A stretch of 64,000 nt of DNA, taken from Streptomyces sp. G-G2 (GTDB taxonomy: Bacteria > Actinomycetota > Actinomycetes > Streptomycetales > Streptomycetaceae). A program made the translations under genes and the position numbers. The notes under the pieces were generated by a model. It had not been told where the DNA came from. It worked only from the letters and a program-made list of their open reading frames with translations, and made no database searches. Where the stretch lies: assembly GCF_030063135.1 (NCBI RefSeq), contig NZ_JASISO010000047.1, positions 1 to 64,000 of the forward strand. Direction: 5' to 3'. Within the stretch, counting starts at the first letter, position 1; each line of letters opens with the position of its first letter. Of this stretch, positions 26,434-34,335 are shown piece by piece.

Positions 26434-27231
26434 TCAGACGGCGACGGAGGCAGGGGTGTCGAGGCCGGCACCGAGCAGCAGGCCGCGAATCGACTGCTCG
26501 TACTCGCCGGTGCGGATCCGGTCGAACATGAGCTGTCCGGCGACCAGGCAGCAGGCCCGCAGCCGGATCAGGGCGACGGCGTGGGGTTCGCCGCCGACGT
26601 CGGCGGCGGCCTGCCCGGCGGCGTCACTGGCGAGCTGGTTGGCCGCCTGGAGACCGGCCTCGCGGCGGGAGTACCGCGCCCGGCAGAACGCCCAGGAGGT
26701 CAGCGCCCTGGTGTCGTCCACCCGCGCCTCCCACGCCTTGTACCTACGGCGGGTGCCTTCGGGGTCGGCGGCCCACTCCGTCGCCCACTGCCGGGCGAGG
26801 TCGGGCAGCTGGGCGATGGCGGCCAAGGTCTGCGCACCGCGGTACCCGAACGCACGCCACGCCTCGGTCTCCTCCACGACGCGGAGCTGGTGGGACATCA
26901 GCCAGTACGGGGCGAATTCGGCGCCCCAGTTACCGGTCTTCCCGAGCGGCTCCACGACGAACAGCCGTACCGGCCAGCCGTCCTCGATGCGCTCCAGGAT
27001 CTCGCCGGGCCGGGAGTACATGTGGAAGTAGCTGAAGGGCTTGTCGGTGTACCACTTCTGGCCGGGGCTGGGGTGGTCGACGGTCTCGCCGATGTGGTCG
27101 GTGAGGTTGACGGTCGGGATGGTCTCGCCCAGGCCGCTGTAGTAGGCGGCGAGGTGGGGCGAGGTGGGCGGGACGGTGCCGTCGGGGCGGGTCGCGATGT
27201 AGTGGACGGCGGGCCGGGCGCTGCGTGCCAT
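26434..27231 (-). CDS. Hypothetical protein
   Basis: A 265-residue soluble protein with no recognised family. The first 100 residues contain many aromatic residues and the pattern WPVRLFVVEPLG; the second half is helical and ends RTGEYEQSIRGLLLGAG. GGAGGAA precedes ATG 27231 with ideal spacing, which rules out the longer frame. An intercistronic hairpin (CCGCCCCGGCC) separates it from the gene upstream. Confidence 0.65.
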   Translation of the reverse strand: MARSARPAVHYIATRPDGTVPPTSPHLAAYYSGLGETIPTVNLTDHIGETVDHPSPGQKWYTDKPFSYFHMYSRPGEILERIEDGWPVRLFVVEPLGKTGNWGAEFAPYWLMSHQLRVVEETEAWRAFGYRGAQTLAAIAQLPDLARQWATEWAADPEGTRRRYKAWEARVDDTRALTSWAFCRARYSRREAGLQAANQLASDAAGQAAADVGGEPHAVALIRLRACCLVAGQLMFDRIRTGEYEQSIRGLLLGAGLDTPASVAV

Positions 27232-27332
27232 GGGAGTTCCTCCAGGTCGGGTCAGGACGTGCAATCGATCGGTGGGCTGATTGGCCACCGCACCGCCCCG
27301 GCCGCGAAGGCCGGGGCGGAACGGGCAGTCCG

Positions 27333-28013
27333 TCAGACCGCGTGGACGCCGGTGAGGTCGTCGTCCAGGACGTCGGCCACGTCGCTGTCGGCGGTCACCG
27401 GGACAGCGGGGAGGCCGGCGGCGCGAGCGGCGAGGTGGTGGCGGATCTGCTCCACGCCGGTGATGACCACCGGCTGTTCACCGTCGCCGGTCAGCAGCGT
27501 GAAGCGGGGGTCGCCGTAGCCGTGCTTGTCCTTGTCGTTGCGGTAGTGGAGCCAGACGCCGGGGGCGAGGTAGAAGGACGCCTCGCCGTTCTCGTAGCCG
27601 CGCCACCGGTCCTCGTTGCGCAGGAAGTTGTCGCCGTGGTCGATCCGGATCGAGGCGCTGGCGGCGCGGTTCGCGGCGTCGTCCTCGGTCGCGGCGGCGA
27701 CCTGGGTGAGGGCCTCGTCCAGGGTGCTGGCCGGGGCCGGGGCCGGGGCGCGGGTGACGCTGAGCGGGGTGCGTCGCATCAGCCGGCGCAGGGGGGCGAG
27801 GAGGAGTTCGGCGAGTCCGTCGACGGCGATGGCGCCGACGACGGCGGCCGCCCCGGCGAACGCGATGCGGGCTCCTTCGGACCAGGAGGCGGGGGCGAGC
27901 TGGTAGCCGAGGTAGGCGCCACCGGCGCCGCCGATCAGCGCGGACGCCGTGCTCGCGCCTTCGATCATCGTGTTGGCGACGGTGTTGGCCGTCTGGGACA
28001 GGGTTGCGGTCAT
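27333..28013 (-). CDS. Membrane protein of unknown function
   Basis: A 226-residue protein with two N-terminal hydrophobic segments (about residues 24-42 and 46-66), a short Pro-Ala linker and an acidic cytoplasmic domain with no named family. AAGGAG precedes ATG 28013. Small two-helix membrane proteins recur throughout this cluster and may build a mating structure with the FtsK-like translocase; that is inference from position. Confidence 0.65.
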   Translation of the reverse strand: MTATLSQTANTVANTMIEGASTASALIGGAGGAYLGYQLAPASWSEGARIAFAGAAAVVGAIAVDGLAELLLAPLRRLMRRTPLSVTRAPAPAPASTLDEALTQVAAATEDDAANRAASASIRIDHGDNFLRNEDRWRGYENGEASFYLAPGVWLHYRNDKDKHGYGDPRFTLLTGDGEQPVVITGVEQIRHHLAARAAGLPAVPVTADSDVADVLDDDLTGVHAV

Positions 28014-28109
28014 GATGTTGGGGCTCCTTCTTCTGTCAGTGCGCTCTGGGAGGGGAGGGGGCATTGCTCCGGGGCGGCCAGGTTCGATGCCTGCGGCCGC
28101 CCCGGGCGC

Positions 28110-28487
28110 TCAGCTGGCCGCGTGGAGGGCGGTGGTGCGGACGGTGTCCGCGAGGAGCACGGTCAGCTCGTGGCCGTGGTCGACGGCGTCCTCCAGTCGC
28201 TCGATGAGCTCCGGGGGCAGGCCGCGGTTGCGGGCGCCGGTCAGGACGCCCTCGAGGTAGAGAACGTCGGCGAGGACGCGGCCGCGGACGTCCAGGACGC
28301 CGGGCTGCACGGCGAGGACGTCGGTGTTCTTGACGGTCGCGAGGGCGGCGTGGTCGACGGTGTCGGTGTACGCGGTCTCGGTCTGCTCGGTCAGCAGACC
28401 GTCGACGTCGGCGGTGTCGGCGTAGGCGCGGCGCCATCCGAAGCGGGCGGCGGCGGCTTCCATCAGGGTGCGGCGGGCGAGGGACAC
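28110..28487 (-). CDS. Hypothetical helical protein
   Basis: A 125-residue, fully helical acidic protein without a recognised domain. GGAGGTCACC precedes the GTG at 28487. It may be a small partner of a neighbouring membrane protein. Confidence 0.6.
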   Translation of the reverse strand: MSLARRTLMEAAAARFGWRRAYADTADVDGLLTEQTETAYTDTVDHAALATVKNTDVLAVQPGVLDVRGRVLADVLYLEGVLTGARNRGLPPELIERLEDAVDHGHELTVLLADTVRTTALHAAS

Positions 28488-28595
28488 GGTGACCTCCGGG
28501 GGAGGGCCGGTCGCCTGGTCTCGGCTGACCGGGCGGACACCGCCCGGCCCCGGCCGCCGGCGCGCGACGGGCGGGGCCGGACGGCGAGCGGCCGG

Positions 28596-29147
28596 TCAGC
28601 TCTCGGGAAGCTTCTGCAGGTAGAACTCCGTGCCCCACTCGTTGACCGACACCTTCAGGACCTCGGGTTCGTCGTCGGCCAGACGCTCCAGCTCGCCCAC
28701 GAGCCACTCGTTGGTCCGCTGGAGGCTAAGGCGGTGCGTGTCGAGGTGGTACAGGCACAGGCGCAGGCCCTCGTCCCGGCAGCGCAGGCCGCGCACGAGG
28801 GTGCGCAGCAGGTCGCGAGCGGCTTCGTCGTCGGGGCGGGCGTGGATCTCTCGGGGCAGCGCCCGGCAGCCGGCCGCGTGGGTGTTGGCGAGTTCGGCTG
28901 CCTGCTCCAGGGTGAGCGGGCTGATGTCGCGCTTGCGGTACGCGGTCGCCTGGTAGTGGCAGCCGAGGCAGGACACCACGTGGTAGCCGCTGCTGCGGTG
29001 GACGAGGACAACCGCGTTGCCGAGGTTGTAGTACCGCTCGATGACGTTGACGCCCTCGGGCTTCCAGGTCTCGCCGATCTCGGGCCACGGCTCGGGGGCG
29101 GGCGCTTCGACGGGCTCGGGACGGCGGGCAAACAGGGTGAGGGCCAT
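28596..29147 (-). CDS. Hypothetical protein with CxxC-type motif
   Basis: A 183-residue protein. After a proline-rich start it has VVSCLGCHYQ near residue 60 and HAAGC near 90, a possible zinc site, then a helical region with a WLVGELERLADDEPEVLKV stretch. AAGGAG precedes ATG 29147. Family unknown; it sits four bases from the micro-gene upstream and is surely co-translated. Confidence 0.6.
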   Translation of the reverse strand: MALTLFARRPEPVEAPAPEPWPEIGETWKPEGVNVIERYYNLGNAVVLVHRSSGYHVVSCLGCHYQATAYRKRDISPLTLEQAAELANTHAAGCRALPREIHARPDDEAARDLLRTLVRGLRCRDEGLRLCLYHLDTHRLSLQRTNEWLVGELERLADDEPEVLKVSVNEWGTEFYLQKLPES

Positions 29148-29150
29148 GGG

Positions 29151-29246
29151 TTACTGCTCCTTGTCGGTGCCGGGGCGTGCGGGGTGGGTGTACCGGGCGG
29201 CCACGGGGGTGAGGACCAGGGCGAGCGCGTACGGCCAGCTGCTCAT
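29151..29246 (-). CDS. 31-residue membrane peptide
   Basis: A micro-gene whose ATG overlaps the stop of the Pycsar-effector-like gene (ATGA) and whose stop lies three bases before the next start. The product begins MSSWPYALALVLTPVAARY, a single membrane segment. Coupling on both sides supports a real gene. It may regulate or stabilise the adjacent membrane protein. Confidence 0.5.
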   Translation of the reverse strand: MSSWPYALALVLTPVAARYTHPARPGTDKEQ

Positions 29247-29725
29247 CCGGTGACCGCGAGGACGGCGGCGACCAGGAGTAGGGCAAGCGCGGTGAGGATC
29301 GTGTCGACCGCGAGGGCCAGGCGCGCGTATTTGGTGACCGCGATGGTGGACAGGTCCTTGATGCGGGCGGCGCGGGTGTCGGTGTCCATGGAGGCCCGGA
29401 TGGCGTCGGCGTCCAGCCGCGCCCAGTGCGGGAACGATCCGGGCGCCGGGGTGCGGCCTCCGAGGTTGGGCCGCACGACCAGGAGCAGCAGCACGGCGGC
29501 GGCCGCGAGTGCGAGGCCGGCGGCGCCGCCGATGAGCTGGGCGGCCAGGGGCAGCTTCTTGTCGGCGAGGCTGGCGAGTCCGGCGAGGACCGCGCCGTCG
29601 AAGGCCAGTAACAGCGACGCCTTGCTGTCGGTTCGGGCGATCTCGCTGGTGACCGTGGTGCAGGCCGCGTCCAGGTTCTTGCCCGGGTCGCCGGTCAGCG
29701 GTGCGGTGTCGGTGCCGAGGGTCAT
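29243..29725 (-). CDS. Pycsar-effector-like membrane protein (PycTM type)
   Basis: A 160-residue protein with two pairs of membrane segments (about 38-55 with 62-84, and 135-158). The conserved helix start TDSKASLLLAFDGAVL (Asp33, Lys35) and the later ARIKDLSTIAVTKYARL match the Pycsar effector family as I know it: membrane proteins that respond to cyclic pyrimidine nucleotides and damage the membrane in phage defence. No pyrimidine cyclase gene is visible in the window; the only nucleotide-cyclase-type gene nearby is the GGDEF protein 3.3 kb downstream. AAGGAG precedes ATG 29725, which beats the in-frame TTG at 29731. A transfer role is the alternative. Confidence 0.65.
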   Translation of the reverse strand: MTLGTDTAPLTGDPGKNLDAACTTVTSEIARTDSKASLLLAFDGAVLAGLASLADKKLPLAAQLIGGAAGLALAAAAVLLLLVVRPNLGGRTPAPGSFPHWARLDADAIRASMDTDTRAARIKDLSTIAVTKYARLALAVDTILTALALLLVAAVLAVTG

Positions 29726-29820
29726 GTCCAACTCCTTTCCGGCCGGGCTGTCCGGCTCCCCGTCACCGCCCGGGCCGCAAAGCAGTACGGGTGGATCAGG
29801 CAGCCGTCAGAGGTGAACGG

Positions 29821-30282
29821 TCAGGCGGCGACGGCAAGGTGGCCGACGCTGTGGTGCAGGTAGCTGTCTGGCGCGGCCGGGGTGCCGTCGTAGCACTCCA
29901 GGCACGAGCCGAGGGTGCGTAAAGGGAGGCAGTGGTAGTAGCGCCGCGAGCACTTCGGGCAGGTCTGCCGGGCGGCCATCGCCTTGTCGAGCGCGACTTC
30001 CATAGCGAAGGTCATCGGCCGAATCGGCTTGGCCTTCTCGATCTCATACAGAAAGGCCATGCGCTTGCCGCCCCGGCACTCGATGACCGCGACCGGGTCT
30101 TGGCCGCCCGGCCGTAAGCGTCGCTCCCGTAGTTGCCGCCTGGTCGCGAGCCCCTTGGGGGCCTGCCTCCAGCGGTGTACGGGGATCGTCGCCTCGGGTT
30201 CGGCAGGCGCGTAGGGGTCGACGTCGACCAGGTCCGTGGGGCGCGGGCGGCCGATCCTGCGGCGCGACCGGGGGATGGGCAC
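29821..30282 (-). CDS. RRQRL-motif zinc-binding protein
   Basis: A 153-residue protein matching a family common on Streptomyces mobile elements. ATRRQLRERRLRPGGQDP gives the name motif, followed by CRGGKRMAFLYEIEKAKP and the zinc ribbon CPKCSRRYYHCLPLRTLGSCLECYDG. The function of the family is unknown; the basic N-terminus and zinc ribbon suggest nucleic acid contact. The GTG start has GGAGGG upstream. Confidence 0.75.
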   Translation of the reverse strand: MPIPRSRRRIGRPRPTDLVDVDPYAPAEPEATIPVHRWRQAPKGLATRRQLRERRLRPGGQDPVAVIECRGGKRMAFLYEIEKAKPIRPMTFAMEVALDKAMAARQTCPKCSRRYYHCLPLRTLGSCLECYDGTPAAPDSYLHHSVGHLAVAA

Positions 30283-30462
30283 GATGAACCCTCCAAGTCG
30301 AAGCAGTGGCTGGCACGTACGGGGGGCGCCCGCCGTCCCCAGGCCGGGCGGCAGGCGCGGGGTTGAGTTGAGGCCGGTCGGCCTGCCCGTGCCACCGGGA
30401 CCGGCCGACCCGGCGCGGGACGGCGGCAGTGCCGGTGGCCAGGCGGAGCGGCCGGAGCTTGG

Positions 30463-30804
30463 TCAGCGGCTGAGTGCGGCGGACAGAACGCCGAGGACGA
30501 TGGCGGCCGCGGCGGCGATGGCGAGGGCGGCTGCGGCGGAGGCTCCCAGCGGGCGCCCCATGCCCTTGGGGTCGCGCAGGTCGGCGAGGTTGTCGGCGAT
30601 CCGCGCGTGCAGGGCGGTGAGCTGGCCCAGGGAGGCGTACCAGCGGCCGAGTCTGTCTATCTCGCCGGCGCTTTCGCCGTCGGGGAAGTGACCGCCGTGG
30701 ATGGCTTGGCGGTGGGCGACAGCCTCGTCGGCGACTTCGTCCAGGCCGTGGGCCACCGGGGAAGTCGTCAAGCAGACGGGGCACCTGTACAGGTAGCGAC
30801 GCAC
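30463..30804 (-). CDS. Small zinc-ribbon membrane protein
   Basis: A 113-residue protein. It begins with a zinc-binding pair YRCPVCLTT and a later His-x3-His (HRQAIHGGH), has a helical middle and ends with one membrane segment (about residues 90-110). GTG 30804 follows AGGAG. It is probably tail-anchored with its zinc domain in the cytoplasm. Function unknown. Confidence 0.65.
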   Translation of the reverse strand: MRRYLYRCPVCLTTSPVAHGLDEVADEAVAHRQAIHGGHFPDGESAGEIDRLGRWYASLGQLTALHARIADNLADLRDPKGMGRPLGASAAAALAIAAAAAIVLGVLSAALSR

Positions 30805-30957
30805 GGGGTTTGGTCTCCTGTTGCTCGGGGCGAATCTGGGCAGGACAGCGCGACGCCCCGCCGGGAAGGGCTCTCCAGGCAGGGCGCGGGGTGGAGCTAT
30901 AGGGGGTTCGGGACGTCTGCGGCCTTCGGCCGAGGTGTTCCAGAGGAGCTATCGGCC

Positions 30958-30996
30958 GAGGTGGGTGAGGACGTGGATCTCGTCCTCACCCACCTC
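30958..30996 (-). terminator. Intra-operon hairpin
   Basis: Perfect 15-bp arms (GAGGTGGGTGAGGAC) with a 9-nt loop in the 275-base gap between two minus-strand genes. It could be an attenuator, a partial terminator or an RNA stability element. Confidence 0.7.
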
Positions 30997-31079
30997 CGGG
31001 CCGGGCCCGCCGGGTCATGGCGGCGACTGGTCTGCGCGGCGGCCTACAGGGTGGCTGGCTTGCCGCATGTGGCGACGGC

Positions 31080-31244
31080 TCAGTTGCTGATCTGCCTGCG
31101 CACGTCGGCGACCAGGCGCAGGATCTCGTGTGCCATGTCGGTGATCGTCTGGAGCTGCTGTTCCACGTCTGCCGTATCCGGCCCGGTAAAGGAGAACGAC
31201 CGGTCGTCGCGGTTCGGCTTGGGGTCGGTGAACGAGAACGACAC
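31080..31244 (-). CDS. 54-residue helical protein
   Basis: A short gene with GTG start, GGAG upstream and strong codon bias. The product begins VSFSFTDPKPNRDDRSFSFT and continues as one amphipathic helix (VEQQLQTITDMAHEILRLVA) to the stop. It lies 18 bases after the DUF6197 gene. Likely a small accessory factor of the translocase operon. Confidence 0.55.
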   Translation of the reverse strand: MSFSFTDPKPNRDDRSFSFTGPDTADVEQQLQTITDMAHEILRLVADVRRQISN

Positions 31245-31262
31245 GGGGCAGCTCCAGCCGGT

Positions 31263-31721
31263 TCAGATGTTCATGTGGTGTGCGCGCCGGATGGCGGCCT
31301 CCCACACGCTACGCACCTGCGCTCCGCTGTGGCGGTCGTTCCACAAGGGGATCGATTCCCACTGCTTTCCGTGCTGGTTGCGGGCTTCGTCCAGGAGGAG
31401 GTTCCCGGCGTCGCAGTAGGCGCCGTTGCGGGCGCCGGCCGCGGCCCGCAGCGCGCCGATCGAGCAGCGGGCGCCCTCGGGGCTGATGAGCGTGCCCTTG
31501 GCCCAGCCGTTGGTGTCGAGGAAGGCGAGGGCGTCGGTGAGGGTCTTCTCGACGGGGCCGGTCTGGCGTACCGGCGGGGCGGGGAGGGTGAAGGGGACCG
31601 GTGTGAGAGCGGCGGGGGTCGCGGGATCGATGGGTTCGGGGGCGGGGTCGAGGAGTTGGAATGCCTTGGCGTACAGGGCGGGGTCGATGGGGGTGAAGCC
31701 GGTTTCGGTACGGGTGTTCAT
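31263..31721 (-). CDS. DUF6197-like protein
   Basis: A 152-residue protein. After a proline-rich N-terminus come EKTLTDALAFLDTNGWAKG, CSIGALRAAAG and WNDRHSGAQVRSVWEAAIR. This pattern is typical of a small actinomycete family of unknown function (DUF6197). The start overlaps the stop of the translocase gene (ATGA), so it is made with the translocase. Confidence 0.7.
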   Translation of the reverse strand: MNTRTETGFTPIDPALYAKAFQLLDPAPEPIDPATPAALTPVPFTLPAPPVRQTGPVEKTLTDALAFLDTNGWAKGTLISPEGARCSIGALRAAAGARNGAYCDAGNLLLDEARNQHGKQWESIPLWNDRHSGAQVRSVWEAAIRRAHHMNI

Positions 31722-33913
31722 GCTGCTGCCCTCCACAGGGTGTTCTCGTTGATTACCTCGTCGCGCCCTTTCAGTTCGGACAGGCGCGGCCTGATGTGTC
31801 TCACGGAAGTGCCCAGCTTCCGGGCGATGGTCTCCGCGGTCATCGGGCTGCTCCCGTTCCGCAGGAGCTCGAGGATCCGCGGCTTGAGCAGCTCCCGACC
31901 GTCCCCACCGGCGGGGCCGGCGGGGCCCGCCTGGGCCTGCTGCGGCCCGGCGGGCTGTCCCTGCTCTGTGGCAGAGGGGGGTGCTTGCTGCGCCTTGGCG
32001 AGGAGATCGGCGAGGCTGCCGATCAGGTTCTTGCCCCGCTGGTCGACCATCGGGGTGCGCGTGATCGCCTCGCGGTGGCGCCAGGCTTCGCAGTCCTCGA
32101 CCGCGACGGGCTCCAGGTCCCCGGCCAGGGAGGCGGGCGGGACGTCCAGGTACAGGGAGCGGAACTGGACGGCCTGCGAGCCGGGGGTCAGGAGGTAGCC
32201 GAGGCCGAAGGTGCCGTCCTCCGGCTTGGCGACCGCTGTGGTGTCCAGGCCGGACATGTCCCGGTTGGCCACCTTGGCGTACTGGCCCGGCCACTGCGGG
32301 GGGATCATCGACAGGTCGAGGCCCTCGGCGCCCTCGACCGCGTTCACTCCGACCAGCGAGCCCTGGCCCCTGGCGCAGCGCAGGAACACCGCGCCGCCGC
32401 CGATGAGGAGCTGGGATCGGATGATGCTGGAGTTGCCGAGGTCTTCGGCGAGCGGGGTCTGGGTGGCCAGGATGACGCCGATGCCCCGCTTGAGGGAGCG
32501 GCGGGTGAGCTGCTCGACGATCGCTTTGGCCTCCGCGTGGTGCGGAGAGGAGGCCGCCAGCAGCATGTGGGCTTCGTCGATGACGATCAGAAGGAGCGGG
32601 TCGGTGAAGGGGAAGGCGGGGGAGCGGTAGCGCGATTCGCGGTCGAGTAGCATCGCGTAGGCCAGGCGCAGGGCGCCCATCGCCTCGTCCAGGCCGTCAC
32701 CGCAGAAGGCGGCCAGTCCGGCGCCGGCGATGGTGGCGGTCTGCGGGGAGGCCAGGATCGCCGCGATGCGTGACTTGTGGGCGGAGAGCAGGATCTGTTC
32801 CAGGACTCCGGACTTTCCGGAGCGGGAGCCGCCCACCAGGTAGAGGTGGCGGGCTCCGGAGCCGGGCTGCGCGAGGGGGACCAGGGCGGCGTTCGCGTCG
32901 ATGTAGGTGCCCAGGCGGACGTATCCGCGCGAGTCCATGGCCAGTTCGTCCACCACCCCGGAGAGCATCGTGCCGTGCATCAGCGCGTGTTCCTTCATCA
33001 CGCGCACCCCCATCTGCGAGGGCTTGTCGGTGGGGGCGAGAGCGATCTGGATGCTGGAGAGGTTGAGGTTCCCGGCGAGGTCCTGAAGGTTGACGGTGCC
33101 GATCGCCTTGCGGTTGCGGGTGGCGATCCCTTCCCAGTCATGCGGCCCGTCGTAGCGGGTGAGGGTCAGGGTGGTGCCGGGCATCGCGCCGTCCGGGATG
33201 GCGACGTGCGCGGCCCACAGCTCCTCCGCGGTGGTGGGGACGCCGGGTGCGATCTGCGGCTGCTCCGGCGCCTTCCTCAGGTGCACGGTGACGGGCAGCG
33301 CGTTCGGCGCGTAGTGCTTGGGATCGCCCATCTCGACCTGGGAGACGGGGATCCCGTAGACGGAAGCGATGTTCGTGGGCGTGACCCTCACCTGCTGGCC
33401 CTGGGGCAGCGTGATGATCCCGGTGAACGACATGTGCTCGTCCCCGACATCGAGGCCGAGATGCGCGAGGACCGCGCCGGCCTGGATCAGCTTGCGGCCC
33501 TCGGTCTGGGTCGGCCCCGAGATGAACTCCATCCAGTAGGCCGTGATGACCTGCGCCTGCGAGCTCTGCCCCGCCCCGGCCGTGGCCGTGGTTGTAGCGG
33601 GGAGCGCGGGAAGGAGTTCGCCTGCGATGTTGCGGTGGTGGGCCAAGGCGGCCGCCCCGGCCGGGACCGCGAGCCCGAGGGCGAACAGCGGGTTCATGCC
33701 GCTGCTGAGGACCTGGTGGGCGGCGATACCGCAGCCGGTGGCGGTGATCCCGCAGGCGATCAACGAGCGCAGGGCGGGGGCGGAGGTCTTGATGACCCAC
33801 GCCCCCGCTCCGGCCGCTCCGGCTGCGAGAGCGGACCAGGGGCCGGCGGTGAGGGATACCACCGCGAGAGCGGCGGGCGCGTACTGGATGAACTGTGCTC
33901 GGGTCGGCCCCAT
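31718..33913 (-). CDS. FtsK/SpoIIIE-type DNA translocase (TraB-like plasmid transfer protein)
   Basis: A 731-residue protein. The N-terminus has three or four membrane segments in residues 10-95. The motor domain has Walker A GGSRSGKS at 361-368, Walker B LLLIVIDEAH at 440-449 and a GVILATQTP segment near 480. The C-terminal 70 residues form a winged helix (MTAETIARKLGTSVRHIRPRL) corresponding to the gamma domain that reads DNA motifs. Streptomyces TraB proteins of this plan form a hexameric pore and pump double-stranded plasmid DNA between hyphae. AAGGAG precedes ATG 33913. It is the core of this cluster and the best candidate reader of the repeat arrays at 7.9 or 35.4 kb. Confidence 0.9.
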   Translation of the reverse strand: MGPTRAQFIQYAPAALAVVSLTAGPWSALAAGAAGAGAWVIKTSAPALRSLIACGITATGCGIAAHQVLSSGMNPLFALGLAVPAGAAALAHHRNIAGELLPALPATTTATAGAGQSSQAQVITAYWMEFISGPTQTEGRKLIQAGAVLAHLGLDVGDEHMSFTGIITLPQGQQVRVTPTNIASVYGIPVSQVEMGDPKHYAPNALPVTVHLRKAPEQPQIAPGVPTTAEELWAAHVAIPDGAMPGTTLTLTRYDGPHDWEGIATRNRKAIGTVNLQDLAGNLNLSSIQIALAPTDKPSQMGVRVMKEHALMHGTMLSGVVDELAMDSRGYVRLGTYIDANAALVPLAQPGSGARHLYLVGGSRSGKSGVLEQILLSAHKSRIAAILASPQTATIAGAGLAAFCGDGLDEAMGALRLAYAMLLDRESRYRSPAFPFTDPLLLIVIDEAHMLLAASSPHHAEAKAIVEQLTRRSLKRGIGVILATQTPLAEDLGNSSIIRSQLLIGGGAVFLRCARGQGSLVGVNAVEGAEGLDLSMIPPQWPGQYAKVANRDMSGLDTTAVAKPEDGTFGLGYLLTPGSQAVQFRSLYLDVPPASLAGDLEPVAVEDCEAWRHREAITRTPMVDQRGKNLIGSLADLLAKAQQAPPSATEQGQPAGPQQAQAGPAGPAGGDGRELLKPRILELLRNGSSPMTAETIARKLGTSVRHIRPRLSELKGRDEVINENTLWRAAA

Positions 33914-33926
33914 GATCCTGCTCTCC

Positions 33927-34319
33927 TTACTGCTGGGCGTAGAAGGCGGCTTCGGCCATCTCGACGGGGGAGGAGCCCACCGCGTCCGCGATGCCGCCGT
34001 GGTCGGACTCGGTGGTGGTCTTCGCGTCGTCGGCGGCCGCGGCCGCGCTGTCGGCGGCGGCCGTGTACTCGCCAGCCGCTTCCTTCGCGCCGGTCATGGT
34101 GAGCGCGGCGTCCGCGAACTCGGCGGTGGTGGCCGCATCCACGGCCAACGCCTTCATCGTCTCGGAGGCGTCCTGCATCTGCTCGGCCGCGTCGTCGACC
34201 TCGGCGGCGAGCTTGGTGACGGTCTCGCCGTGGACGTGGACCTGATGGGTGAGCCAGGCGAGCTTGGTACGCAGCGCCGCGTAGTTCGCGGCGTCCTTGA
34301 GGGATTCGGTGACAGACAT
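33927..34319 (-). CDS. Helical protein next to the translocase, with tail shared by its neighbour
   Basis: A 130-residue all-helical protein with heptad-like repeats (LAAEVDDAAEQMQDASETMKAL) and an Ala-rich C-terminal half. The last 25 residues follow the pattern H-G-x-I-x2-A-V-x2-S-P, then A-E and F-Y near the end, which is also the tail of the next protein upstream. Size and helical hairpin shape recall WXG100 proteins exported by type VII systems, whose motor is also an FtsK/SpoIIIE ATPase, but no WxG triplet is seen. It lies 13 bases before the translocase gene. Confidence 0.7.
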   Translation of the reverse strand: MSVTESLKDAANYAALRTKLAWLTHQVHVHGETVTKLAAEVDDAAEQMQDASETMKALAVDAATTAEFADAALTMTGAKEAAGEYTAAADSAAAAADDAKTTTESDHGGIADAVGSSPVEMAEAAFYAQQ

Positions 34320-34335
34320 GCGGGCCTCTCCTCTT

